DNA of 64,000 nucleotides from Nitrospirota bacterium (GCA_015233895.1 JADFXG010000014.1:1-64000), one strand, 5' to 3'; shown: positions 56,166-64,000, numbered from the stretch's first letter. Numbers and translations: made by a program. Notes: a model not told the origin generated them from the letters alone.

Positions 56166-57145
56166 CAGCAGAGACGCTGTTTCGCTATTTGCTGATGCTT
56201 GTACTGGCAGTGTTTATGGCTGGCATGATTGTAAAGGTGAAAGCAATGTGGGCTGGCAGATACGGAGCACCTTTATTTCAACCGTTTTTTGAAATTATCC
56301 GGCTTTTTAGAAAATCACAGGTTATTAGTGAAACATCCTCGATGGTCTCCACTTTAGGGCCAACACTTGCACTTGCCTCAGTGTTAGCTGCCGCTATGGT
56401 TGTTCCTGTGGGCGGCGGTGCTGCTATTATGAGTTTTAAAGGTGATTTCATATTCTTTGTTTATGCTTTGGCTGCTGCAAGGTTCTTTAGTGTTATCATT
56501 GCACTTGATACCGGAGGCAGTATAGGCGGCATGGGAGCAAGCAGAGTGGTCACTTTTTCAGCATTAATTGAACCGGCTTTTTTTATAATTATCGCCTCAT
56601 TAGCACAACTTACAGGTAAAAACTCTTTTACTGACATTTATGCCGTAATTCTCATGCCTGACACCGCTAACGGTATGGCCACTGCCCTTACCGGCACTTT
56701 TGTCAATTTGGCACAGGCATGGTCACACTCAGAGCTGCTTATTCCTGCCGTTTGCGGCAATATTGTGCTTATGATGTTTATCCTTACTGAGGCAGGCCGT
56801 CTGCCTGTTTGCGACCCTGCAACACTCAGTGAACCGGCTATGATTCACGGAGCTTTGACTTTTAACGTTAGCGGCCCGGATTTAGCCATTATGAATCTTA
56901 CATCCATTATTAAAATATCCTTGCTAAGCACTCTCATAACCGGTATTATCGTACCTGCCTGGGTCTCTCCGGTTACGTCTCTGTTTCTGTACATATTTCT
57001 GATGTCAGGTATTGCTGTCACTATTGGACTTATTGAGTCATTGTTTGCCCGTCTTCGGCTTTCATACGTACCTCAGTTTTTGTTTGGCGCAACAGGGATT
57101 GCTATCATTGTGCTGGCTGTGTTGGTGCTTGGAGTAAAAAAATGA
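56162..57145 (+). CDS. hyfC: Membrane subunit HyfC (NuoH family)
   Basis: The NuoH-type subunit anchors the soluble arm and forms the entrance of the proton path. The 327-residue protein starts at a GTG overlapping the hyfB stop; a longer open frame inside hyfB is spurious. Visible are WAGRYGAPLFQPFFEIIRLF and FILTEAGRLPVCDPATLSEP followed by MIHGAL. In HycD-type proteins this last stretch is typically DDPATHLELTMIHEAM, so a histidine and a glutamate are missing. About eight helices. It overlaps hyfE by 4 bp. Confidence 0.85.
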   Translation: MTAETLFRYLLMLVLAVFMAGMIVKVKAMWAGRYGAPLFQPFFEIIRLFRKSQVISETSSMVSTLGPTLALASVLAAAMVVPVGGGAAIMSFKGDFIFFVYALAAARFFSVIIALDTGGSIGGMGASRVVTFSALIEPAFFIIIASLAQLTGKNSFTDIYAVILMPDTANGMATALTGTFVNLAQAWSHSELLIPAVCGNIVLMMFILTEAGRLPVCDPATLSEPAMIHGALTFNVSGPDLAIMNLTSIIKISLLSTLITGIIVPAWVSPVTSLFLYIFLMSGIAVTIGLIESLFARLRLSYVPQFLFGATGIAIIVLAVLVLGVKK

Positions 57146-57780
57146 TTGACCAAATAGCAGTTATACTTTTTGGAGCAACAATACTTTACATAGCAACAAC
57201 AAGCCGTATTTCAGCCTTTGTCATAATACTATCAGTTCAGGGCATTATGCTTTTTTTGGCATCCATTTCACAGACGGAAACTCTAAAACTCGCCCACGCC
57301 CTGTTTATTACGTTTGAAACTGTTGTGGTAAAGGCCTTTGTACTACCCCTGTTTATTCACCATATAATTAAAAAAATGGGCATAAAGCGAGAGACAGACC
57401 CATCTCTTGGCAGCTTTACGATGTTGGTGCTTTCTACAATCATAATGTCGCTGTCATTTGTTTTGTCATCAATGCTGAAACATGCCGGGAGCAATATCAA
57501 CGTGCTTAATTTCAGCGTTTCACTCTCTGCGGTGATAATTGGTATGCTTATAATAACAACTCGAAAGAAGATTATAAGCCACGTGATGGGGTTTCTGGTG
57601 CTTGAAAACGGTGCTTTTATGATGTCACTGTCTTTAGCCCCCGGGGTGCCGATAATTGTTGAGGCAGGCGTGCTGTTTGATGTGCTGATAGGGGTGTTTC
57701 TTATGGGGATTTTCGTAAATAACATGAAAGCCGCTTTTGAAGACTCAGATGTAAGTAAGCTAACGAGGCTGTCTGATTAG
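57142..57780 (+). CDS. hyfE: Membrane subunit HyfE (hydrogenase-4 component E)
   Basis: The 212-residue protein has six or so helices and a NuoK-like core (FSVSLSAVIIGMLIITTRKK, GFLVLENGAFMMSLSL), with HALFITFETVVVKAFVLPLF before it. This matches the HyfE fold, a NuoK relative with extra helices. It overlaps hyfC by 4 bp and closes the first half of the operon. About 840 bp separate it from the next complex gene. Confidence 0.83.
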   Translation: MIDQIAVILFGATILYIATTSRISAFVIILSVQGIMLFLASISQTETLKLAHALFITFETVVVKAFVLPLFIHHIIKKMGIKRETDPSLGSFTMLVLSTIIMSLSFVLSSMLKHAGSNINVLNFSVSLSAVIIGMLIITTRKKIISHVMGFLVLENGAFMMSLSLAPGVPIIVEAGVLFDVLIGVFLMGIFVNNMKAAFEDSDVSKLTRLSD

Positions 57781-57800
57781 TTATTCGGATTCTAATTCAA

Positions 57801-57909
57801 TCGTCTAACTTCGTTGGCGTGCGTTAAAAGCTCCTCAACGTCTCCCCAAAGGGGAATCCCATGTAAGGGGAGACGTCGCTTTCTCCTTGCCGCCTCGTTA
57901 TACTTCTGA
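57801..57909 (-). repeat. ~110-bp dispersed repeat, copy 2 (inverted relative to copy 1)
   Basis: The reverse complement aligns end to end with 18131-18246. This copy forms a clean hairpin, ACGTCTCCCC pairing with GGGGAGACGT around an 18-22-base loop. It sits just after hyfE and may act as its terminator. Confidence 0.75.
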
Positions 57910-58000
57910 ATTAAAATCAGAATAAACTGATATTTGGATGGTTGTGAATTTCATACCGATGCGTGGTTGTTGCGTGTTGTATAAATCACGGCTTAAGCAT

Positions 58001-58038
58001 AGGCAGCACTCTTTTTTTCAGCTAAAATAGTGCTGCCT
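58001..58038 (-). terminator. Hairpin after the small minus-strand gene
   Basis: AGGCAGCACT and AGTGCTGCCT form a perfect 10-bp stem with an 18-base loop, starting 9 bp beyond the small gene's stop. There is no T-run after it, so termination is a guess. Confidence 0.45.
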
Positions 58039-58046
58039 GCGCTGAG

Positions 58047-58316
58047 CTATCCGTTTGCGGCGGCTTTTTCTGCAGCCTCTTTTGCGAGCAGTCTTTTAGC
58101 CTGCTGATCACCGCTCCTTGCTTCTTTGGCGGTCTGATTAGGAGTCTCCGTAGCTTCCTGTAATGCTGCAGCTGCCGGACTGATACTGACAGTGGCGCTG
58201 GGAGTCGTCTTGGGCTTAGCCTGAGCAGCTTCTGCAGCGGCAGAGTGCGGCTTAGATTGTGCTTCTTGTTTATTTACTTGCGATGATTGGGTTGCATTCG
58301 ATACATTATTAATCAT
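58047..58316 (-). CDS. Small Ala/Gln-rich protein of unknown function
   Basis: The 89-residue protein begins MINNVSNATQSSQVNKQEAQ. The start is set by an AAGGAGG site 7 bp upstream, which excludes a longer frame. It has no signal peptide or membrane segment and is rich in Ala, Gln, Lys and Ser, so it is probably disordered; the C-terminal third (QQAKRLLAKEAAEKAAANG) may be helical. It lies antisense between the two halves of the hydrogenase-like operon. I do not recognise a family. The good ribosome site and a hairpin after the stop support a real gene. Confidence 0.65.
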   Translation of the reverse strand: MINNVSNATQSSQVNKQEAQSKPHSAAAEAAQAKPKTTPSATVSISPAAAALQEATETPNQTAKEARSGDQQAKRLLAKEAAEKAAANG

Positions 58317-58404
58317 TTTGAGCCTCCTTGCTTTGATTGTTACTTTATTATCGGAATAAAACTTCAAAATCTTTAGAGACATTTTATTATCCCATGAATA
58401 TTGT

Positions 58405-58434
58405 TTGCCGTCGAATGGCATAGACGTGTATAAT
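58405..58434 (+). promoter_or_regulatory. Promoter for the second half of the hydrogenase-like operon
   Basis: TTGCCG and a perfect TATAAT are separated by 18 bp, about 190 bp before hyfF. The 303 bp between the small gene's start and hyfF hold this promoter and a 34-codon open frame. Confidence 0.5.
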
Positions 58435-58534
58435 AGTTATTTGGTTTGATAGAATACAAAGAACAGCTTTAGGTGGAACATTAATCGTTAAAAATGTTAA
58501 GGTCTAAAAATGTTGGCATCTATAAAGTAAAAAA

Positions 58535-58639
58535 ATGGAAAAAACAGAGTGCTTAAAAGTTGCAGTAGCGGCAGAGGCCATTTTTACATCCGGCAAACTG
58601 TCTGTTAATAAAAATACATGTGAGCTGTTACGTGTATAA
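58535..58639 (+). CDS. Possible 34-residue leader ORF overlapping hyfF
   Basis: An ATG opens a frame, MEKTECLKVAVAAEAIFTSG and on to a stop at 58637-58639, which lies 20 bp inside hyfF in another frame. No clear ribosome site is seen. It could be a coupling leader, a relic, or chance. Confidence 0.25.
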   Translation: MEKTECLKVAVAAEAIFTSGKLSVNKNTCELLRV

Positions 58640-60089
58640 AGATATTTTTATAATCGCTCTACCTATGGCAGCCGCCTTACTCTGTATCGTGTTAAGGTCG
58701 TCAAAAGCGGATAGATTCGCTCTCATTGTGGTTTCACTGATTAACCTTGCAGTATCACTAACGCTTCCTTATGACGGCGTTTACAGAAACGGTGAACTTC
58801 TTGGCACTGACACACTGGGATTTATCTTTCTTTTCATTGTAAACATCTCTTTTTTGGGCTCGGCAGTTTACAGCAACCTTTACCTGAAGGAGATGGATGA
58901 GGCACAACTCTATGACCACTGGTATGCGCCGGCTATGATTTTTTTACTGTCTGTTGTGACAGGGGCAGTGCTAAGCAGAAATCTTGCCTTGATGTGGTTG
59001 TTTGTTGGGGCAGTGCCACTTGCTGCCGCCACACTTATTTGGCATCACAGGGATAAGGAATCACTTGAGGCAGCATGGAAACACCTATTTATTTGTTCGG
59101 TTGGTATAGTGCTTTCATTTATCGGAGTGCTCTCTATGATTGAAGCCTCCGACTATGTGCTGGGGCATAACCTTAGCATTGATACCCTTGCAAATTACTC
59201 ATCTGTAATATCGCCGCTGTGGGGCGGGATGGCTTTTACATTTGCTCTTGTTGGTTACGGCGCACTGATGGGACTATCTCCCATGCACACATGGCTTCCC
59301 GATGCCCACTCTAAAGCTCCCTCTCCTGCCTCAGCGCTGTTTTCAGGCACTCTGCAAGCCTCTGCATTTCTGGCTATTTTAAGATACTATCAAATACTTT
59401 CAGCCACATTGATGATTCCCTTTATCCGGGGACTGCTGCTTACTTTGGGGCTTATATCTTTGCTCACAGGGGCCGTGTTTATCCCTCGTGTTGATAATTT
59501 CAGAAGAAAGCTTGCTTATTCCACTGTAGCCCATATGGGAGTGCTTGCAACTGCTCTGGGACTTGGCGGCTTTGCTATATATGCCGCCATTCTTCATACC
59601 CTTTGCCACTCCCTGCTAAAGCACACATTGTTTTTAACCAGCGGAAATTTCCTTTACACTTACGGCACAATTAAAACCAGCGGCATCTGCCGTGGAATGA
59701 GGAGAATCCCTCAGAGTTCTGTTACATTGGTTGCTGCTGCTTTATTTATAACAGGAATTCCAACTTCGGGAATTTTTGTTAGTGAGCTTATTATAATTAA
59801 ACAAATGGTGACAGATAGCCGATGGATAACACTTGCCGTATTTACAGTGCTATCGGCAACTGCTGCATATGGCTTAATGAAATCAGTGTTTCAAATGGTT
59901 TTGTCGAAAAGGCCGTCAGATTCAACCGCCTCAGTTTGTGACGAAAATGCGGAGGCAGTTAAAGAGCCTGTGTTGTCACTTCTGCCTCAATGGGTATTTC
60001 TTTTGATTATACTAATTCTCGGAATCAGTATTCCTTTTGAGTTAAACTGGCTTCTTCACGGCGCTGCTTACATCCTGGGAGGTTACTAA
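58620..60089 (+). CDS. hyfF: Antiporter-like membrane subunit HyfF (NuoM/N family)
   Basis: The 489-residue protein has about 14 helices and the family core GLSPMHTWLPDAHSKAPSPA followed by SALFSGTLQASAFLAILRYY. In relatives the stretch before it is GYGTKxGL with the central TM7 lysine; here it reads GYGALMGL, so that lysine is Leu. The GTG start at 58620 is uncertain because no ribosome site is visible; a GTG four codons on is also possible. It is 6 bp from hyfG, whose large-subunit product would contact this arm indirectly. Confidence 0.83.
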   Translation: MSCYVYKDIFIIALPMAAALLCIVLRSSKADRFALIVVSLINLAVSLTLPYDGVYRNGELLGTDTLGFIFLFIVNISFLGSAVYSNLYLKEMDEAQLYDHWYAPAMIFLLSVVTGAVLSRNLALMWLFVGAVPLAAATLIWHHRDKESLEAAWKHLFICSVGIVLSFIGVLSMIEASDYVLGHNLSIDTLANYSSVISPLWGGMAFTFALVGYGALMGLSPMHTWLPDAHSKAPSPASALFSGTLQASAFLAILRYYQILSATLMIPFIRGLLLTLGLISLLTGAVFIPRVDNFRRKLAYSTVAHMGVLATALGLGGFAIYAAILHTLCHSLLKHTLFLTSGNFLYTYGTIKTSGICRGMRRIPQSSVTLVAAALFITGIPTSGIFVSELIIIKQMVTDSRWITLAVFTVLSATAAYGLMKSVFQMVLSKRPSDSTASVCDENAEAVKEPVLSLLPQWVFLLIILILGISIPFELNWLLHGAAYILGGY

Positions 60090-60095
60090 ATTATA

Positions 60096-61592
60096 GTGAA
60101 CAGCAAATGGCTGACGATAAATAACTCTGTGGCAATCCCGCGGCGGCAAATCCCTGTGCTTCATCTAAGTGACTTGATGGAGGGTATTGCAGCTCAAATT
60201 CAACAGGGTTTAAGGGTTATTCAGTTTTTTGGTTACGAGGCCGCTAACGGTAACATATCGGTTGTTGCGGTTTTATCCGATGACATTTCTAACCACCTGA
60301 CGGTTGCTACGGCACAGACTGAGCGGGGGGGCAGATACGATTCCATATCAAACACAGTTCTGACAATGCAGTTGTTTGAACGAAACCTATATGAACAGTT
60401 CGGCGTGGTCCCTGAGGGGCATCCGTGGTTAAAACCCGTAAGGTACGGCTATGGCGCAACAGTGCGCAGCGAAATAGCCGATTATCCGTTTTATAAGTCA
60501 ACCGGAGGAGAGGTTCATGAAACAGCCCTTGGACCGGTTCATGGCGGGATAACGGAGTCCGGGCATTTCAGGTTTTTATGTCATGGTGAGGATGTGTTTC
60601 ATTTAGAAATACAGGCAGGGTATCAGCACAGAGGGGTAGAGGCACTCTTTACAACTGGAAATCCAATGAATAAATCAGCGCTTGCTGAGTCAATAGCCGG
60701 GGACACGGTGATAGGGCATGTGTGGGCACATGCGCTTGCGATAGAGGCAATGTCGGGAGTCAGGGTTTCAGCAAGGGCGGAGATAATACGGGCAATAGCT
60801 CTTGAACTTGAGCGGATAGCGATGCACTTATCGGGACTGAGCGGTATGTCGCTTGATATAGGGTTTTTACCCGGTGCTTCAACCTACGGGCGTTTAAGAA
60901 ACACCATAATGGATACGATGCTGATGATTTCCGGCTGCCGCTTTGGGCGGGGGCTGATTCGTCCTGGCGGCGTGTTAAGCGACATAGAGGTAAAGAGCAG
61001 GGAGCATGTGTTAAGAATATTTGATGGTGTTAGCAGAGATCTGGAAATAATAAATGTATATTTTTTTAATGACCCCGGTGTGCAGTCTCTGATTGAGTAC
61101 ATGGGGACAGTGAGCACGGAGGCAGCGTGGCGGGCTGGCATTATAGGAATAGCTGCGAAATCCTCAGGGCTGCCTATTGATGCCCGTGCGGATCAGCCGT
61201 ATGGAGTCTATGTAAAAGACAGTATAGAGCCGGTGTTGTTAAAGGCTGGGGATGTGGCAGCAAGGGCACGCATCAGGGTGCTTGAGATAAATCAATCCAT
61301 CGAACTTCTGCGCAGATGGCTGAATCTTGGCATAATGACAGGCGGCATAAAAGAAGAGGCGAGGCTGATGAAAGCGGACTCCTTTGTGGTTACGACAGTG
61401 GAGGGATGGCGCGGAGCAGTCACACATACGGCAATGACCGGGCGTAACAGTGAGCTTGAGCACTACAGGGTGACAGACCCCTCGTTTCATAACTGGATAG
61501 CTCTCACACTTGCCATGCGGGGAAATGGGATTTCTGACTTTCCGCTTTGTAACAGGAGTTTTGACTTATCATTCAGCGCCCATGATTTATAG
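60096..61592 (+). CDS. hyfG: Cysteine-less hydrogenase-like large subunit (HyfG/NuoCD type)
   Basis: The 498-residue protein fuses a NuoC-like N-terminal domain (QLFERNLYEQFGVVPEGHPW) to a NuoD/HycE-like domain (GYQHRGVEALFT, ELERIAMHLSGL, VEGWRGAVTHTAMTG). In group 4 hydrogenases the active site is held by E-R-V-C-G-I-C-G and D-P-C-x-x-C. Here the aligned stretches read ESIAGDTVIGH and SFDLSFSAHDL, so all four nickel-iron cysteines are absent. It cannot be a [NiFe] hydrogenase and fits an Ehr-type subunit. It starts at a GTG and is 27 bp from the small-subunit gene. Confidence 0.88.
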   Translation: MNSKWLTINNSVAIPRRQIPVLHLSDLMEGIAAQIQQGLRVIQFFGYEAANGNISVVAVLSDDISNHLTVATAQTERGGRYDSISNTVLTMQLFERNLYEQFGVVPEGHPWLKPVRYGYGATVRSEIADYPFYKSTGGEVHETALGPVHGGITESGHFRFLCHGEDVFHLEIQAGYQHRGVEALFTTGNPMNKSALAESIAGDTVIGHVWAHALAIEAMSGVRVSARAEIIRAIALELERIAMHLSGLSGMSLDIGFLPGASTYGRLRNTIMDTMLMISGCRFGRGLIRPGGVLSDIEVKSREHVLRIFDGVSRDLEIINVYFFNDPGVQSLIEYMGTVSTEAAWRAGIIGIAAKSSGLPIDARADQPYGVYVKDSIEPVLLKAGDVAARARIRVLEINQSIELLRRWLNLGIMTGGIKEEARLMKADSFVVTTVEGWRGAVTHTAMTGRNSELEHYRVTDPSFHNWIALTLAMRGNGISDFPLCNRSFDLSFSAHDL

Positions 61593-61618
61593 TAGAATAT
61601 AAACGGAGCAGATAATTT

Positions 61619-62356
61619 ATGTTTAGTGCAATAAAGACAAGACTAAATCAGCGGTTTCAGAGCATAAAAGATATGGCGTTGCCGCCGGTTAATTTCAGAG
61701 GGCTGCCAAAAATATCGGACGGTACGTGCGCTAATGCCTGCTACAGATGTATGGAGGCGTGTCCTGTGTCGGCAATAACGTATAATCCCATAACAATAGA
61801 CTTGTCAAAGTGCATACTGTGTCCGGAGTGTTCAATGGTTTGTGCAGATGGCATCATACGTTTTACAAATCAAACAGAATTGGCTTCAACCGATTTAAAA
61901 GACCTGGTGATAAGCTCTGTACACAGAGAGCCTGAGATAGTACCGGAGAAACGCATAGTAAAATTATTCAATAAATCGTTTAAACTACGCTCAGTATCAG
62001 CGGGCGGATGTAACGGCTGTGAGCTTGAGTTAAATGCGCTTTCTAACGTAAATTTTGACATCGGGCGGTTTGGGATAGAATTTGTAACATCTCCGCTTCA
62101 CGCTGATGCTCTTATCTTAACCGGACCGCTTACAAAAAACATGGCACACGCAGTAGAAGAGACCTATCGCTCAATCCCTGAGCCAAAAGTAGTGATTCTT
62201 GCCGGCTCTTGCGCCTTAAGCGGCGGAATATTCGCTAACTCAAAAGCTATTGACAGATCTTTCTTAAATCAAATTAACCCACATCTCTATATTGCAGGCT
62301 GCCCCCCCCATCCATTGACTCTTGTTAATGCGTTGTTGAGGTTTACAGGCAGGTAG
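61619..62356 (+). CDS. Iron-sulfur subunit: ferredoxin domain fused to NuoB/HycG-like small subunit
   Basis: The 245-residue protein has an N-terminal 2x[4Fe-4S] ferredoxin domain (CANACYRCMEACPVSAI and CILCPECSMVC; HycF/NuoI-like) and a C-terminal NuoB/HycG domain. The latter keeps the N2 cluster ligands: GGCNGCELELNA, AGSCALSGGIF and AGCPPHP. Electron transfer along three clusters up to the large subunit is therefore intact although the large subunit lacks nickel ligands. A fusion of these two functions is less common than separate genes. It ends the operon; the next gene is on the other strand. Confidence 0.88.
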   Translation: MFSAIKTRLNQRFQSIKDMALPPVNFRGLPKISDGTCANACYRCMEACPVSAITYNPITIDLSKCILCPECSMVCADGIIRFTNQTELASTDLKDLVISSVHREPEIVPEKRIVKLFNKSFKLRSVSAGGCNGCELELNALSNVNFDIGRFGIEFVTSPLHADALILTGPLTKNMAHAVEETYRSIPEPKVVILAGSCALSGGIFANSKAIDRSFLNQINPHLYIAGCPPHPLTLVNALLRFTGR

Positions 62357-62421
62357 TAAGGAAATTAGAAGGGAAAGGACAGAGTCCTCTCCCTTACTTA
62401 TATTCCCTTAAATTGTCCGTC

Positions 62422-64000
62422 TCATCCCTCTCTGATAGCGGCATACGGTTCTATCCTGGCTGCCGACATGGCAGGGTATATGGCGGCACACAGAGTTACC
62501 GGAATATTTACTGCAAATGTCAGCGCAAAAACAGAAATTGCAGCGGCAGGTGACGGCCAAACGTAAAGAAAGCCGAGATTTCCCATTATCGAATTTTTTA
62601 AAACAAAAAACACAGCATTCCCAAAGATGATACCTAAAAACAAGCCGGTAGCAGTAATTAAGGTGGCCTCGATAACTATCCCATAGAAAATGTCCTTACG
62701 TTTTGCTCCAAGTGCTCTGAGCATTCCAATCTCACTTTTCCTTTCGTTTACCATCATTGAAAAGACAGTAAACAGTATAACTGAGCCAAACACAATAATT
62801 GTAAAAGCTGGAATAATCAGCGGTTTGGTTTTAGACAACAGGTGTTTCTTTTCCTCTTTAGCTGTGGTGTTTATGTCTATTACGGATACGCCTTTAACTG
62901 AGTCATAAATATTTTTTGTTAAACTCTTAACAGATATGCCCTTTGCTGCTTTTATGAACACAACAGAAAATGTATCCTGATTAATCTGTGTTAAGTCAGG
63001 TTCTGTGTTATAACTGCTATCCATAAAGCCCAGGCCTGGCAATCTTTTCTTAGGGGCCATCGTAGCAGCTTGTGTTTTATTTAATTGAGATATAAACTCC
63101 CGTGCCTCATCTAAAGGGATAAAAACCGCATGGTCAAGATAGCCGATTCCCGTGGAAATTAAACTTGTGAGAATCCTCCGTTTTTTCCCAAATAATTTGA
63201 TCTCCTGTCCGGGGTAATATTTAACCTTATAACCGGCAGTCAGACCGGATACTTCATTTTTTTGCCCAATTGAATACTCAATCCATGGATTAACTATGAA
63301 ATCTGACGTCGGGTCAAAAGCTACTATTAGTACCTTATCAATTGTGGATTCAATGTCGTATGAGAAAGGTTGCAGGTACAACTGCGGGGATAGTTCATCA
63401 ATGCCGCGGACTTTTTTGAGTTTTTCATAAACACCCTCGGCAAAATAAAACAGAGTCGGCTCTCCTTTTGTGATAAGGTTAATTGCCTTAGTTTCTTCTC
63501 CCTTCGGTACAACCACAATATCTGCCTTTAACCTTTGATAAGAAAGTTTGAGGGATTTTTCTACCGTTTCAAACACAAAAAATGAAACCAATGTCACTAT
63601 CGTAACAATGGCGGAGGTTAAGATGAGTGAGCTGCTACGAAACCGCCTCATTTTAAGATTATCCCACGCATACAAAAAAATACTGATTTTAGGGAGTAAC
63701 GGTTTTTGCTTTTTCAGAGCTAAAGAAGAGGATATGAGCATAATCACAGCTAAAACCAATAGTACATACTTAATCCCTGTATGTGACCGTATAGATGATG
63801 TGTTGGCAGCTATCATCATGTCCTCTCCAAACGTATAGAAGCTTACAGATTTTAAGGTAATAGCGTGGATTAACGAGACAATAGAGAGTAAAATGGAAAT
63901 AAATTGTGCTTTTTTGTATTTAAATGATAACACTGCAGCTGCCATCACACAGATTCCAAGGTATAACTCAGGGTGGTAGTGAATAAAACATATATTTAGC
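62422..64000 (-). CDS. FtsX/MacB-type ABC transporter permease (5' end outside the window)
   Basis: The frame is open to the window edge, so the N-terminus is missing; the nearest start-like codon in view is a GTG at 63948 without a ribosome site. Present are two N-terminal helices, then FLYAWDNLKMRRFRSSSLIL (the usual beginning of MacB-like permeases), a large periplasmic domain of about 230 residues and the terminal FtsX domain with KSEIGMLRALGAKRKDIFYG and YPAMSAARIEPYAAIREG. The extra helices before the MacB-type start are unusual. The partner ATPase is not in the window. It may export a lipoprotein, peptide or drug. Confidence 0.8.
   Translation of the reverse strand, partial: LNICFIHYHPELYLGICVMAAAVLSFKYKKAQFISILLSIVSLIHAITLKSVSFYTFGEDMMIAANTSSIRSHTGIKYVLLVLAVIMLISSSLALKKQKPLLPKISIFLYAWDNLKMRRFRSSSLILTSAIVTIVTLVSFFVFETVEKSLKLSYQRLKADIVVVPKGEETKAINLITKGEPTLFYFAEGVYEKLKKVRGIDELSPQLYLQPFSYDIESTIDKVLIVAFDPTSDFIVNPWIEYSIGQKNEVSGLTAGYKVKYYPGQEIKLFGKKRRILTSLISTGIGYLDHAVFIPLDEAREFISQLNKTQAATMAPKKRLPGLGFMDSSYNTEPDLTQINQDTFSVVFIKAAKGISVKSLTKNIYDSVKGVSVIDINTTAKEEKKHLLSKTKPLIIPAFTIIVFGSVILFTVFSMMVNERKSEIGMLRALGAKRKDIFYGIVIEATLITATGLFLGIIFGNAVFFVLKNSIMGNLGFLYVWPSPAAAISVFALTFAVNIPVTLCAAIYPAMSAARIEPYAAIREG

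Noticed and set aside
54105-62356. Functional [NiFe] hydrogenase-4 or formate hydrogenlyase
   Set aside because: The large subunit lacks all four nickel-iron cysteines, and no maturation protease or formate dehydrogenase gene is present.
54105-62356. Respiratory complex I (NADH dehydrogenase)
   Set aside because: No NuoE, NuoF, NuoG, NuoA or NuoJ genes; HyfE-type and fused HyfG-type subunits point to the hydrogenase-4 branch.
1-64000. CRISPR array, tRNA or rRNA genes
   Set aside because: No regularly spaced identical repeats, no tRNA T-loop consensus in a cloverleaf context and no rRNA-like stretch were seen by eye; a covariance-model scan was not possible.

Overview
The window reads as chromosomal DNA of a Gram-negative, free-living bacterium, most likely a Nitrospirota member (Thermodesulfovibrionia-like, possibly a relative of the magnetotactic lineages). 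This rests on gene content: a uppS-cdsA-dxr-rseP-ybgC run, several TMTC-like membrane glycosyltransferases with TPR tails, response regulators fused to TPRs, HDOD proteins, and a hydrogenase-4-like membrane complex. The phylum is an inference from gene types, not from a marker phylogeny. No rRNA, tRNA or CRISPR array was seen.

Layout. 0.2-2.4 kb: molybdate uptake modABC (minus strand), with modB split by a frameshift. 2.5-8.4 kb: a secreted FG-GAP-like protein, then the isoprenoid/phospholipid/envelope operon uppS-cdsA-dxr-rseP-ybgC. 8.4-10.7 kb: an AT-rich ATPase + TOPRIM pair, probably a defence module. 10.7-14.6 kb (minus): an MlaF-like ATPase, a UbiA-type prenyltransferase, a TMTC-like glycosyltransferase and DUF805. 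14.7-18.5 kb: an accessory pocket with an IS630 remnant, a LRR-Roc-COR-TIR protein, a dispersed repeat and a decayed phage-type lysozyme gene. 18.5-25.1 kb: murB, a chemoreceptor, a lytic transglycosylase and polA. 25.3-29.5 kb: a small unknown gene, a Uma2 nuclease, and tig-clpP-clpX. 29.6-37.7 kb: a surface-glycosylation/signalling block (GT-C-like protein, histidine kinase, REC-TPR regulator, two tandem TMTC-like enzymes). 37.9-41.4 kb: HDOD, metallo-beta-lactamase fold, GNAT, thioredoxin and phosphoesterase. 41.4-48.3 kb (minus): ROK kinase, lepA-lepB-(DUF4845-like)-ribE-ribBA, then ribH-nusB. 48.6-53.9 kb: a SnoaL protein and an AT-rich four-gene block of unknowns (TPR scaffold, winged-helix/helical protein, HExxxH protein, small alpha/beta protein). 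54.1-62.4 kb: a six-gene membrane complex related to group 4 [NiFe] hydrogenases. 62.4-64 kb: an FtsX/MacB-type permease running off the window.

Most notable. (1) The 54-62 kb complex keeps the iron-sulfur small subunit, but its large subunit has lost all four Ni-Fe cysteines, and two antiporter-like subunits lack lysines usually needed for proton translocation. It fits an energy-converting-hydrogenase-related (Ehr-type) complex rather than a hydrogenase. Its operon is cut in two by a small gene on the opposite strand and a dispersed repeat. (2) The 49-54 kb block is the best candidate for an undescribed system. (3) The ATPase-TOPRIM pair and the Roco-TIR protein look like immune modules placed beside housekeeping operons. 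(4) Several small scars (a thioredoxin-fragment duplication, a lysozyme remnant, REP pairs, and two inverted copies of a ~110-bp repeat 40 kb apart) record recombination.
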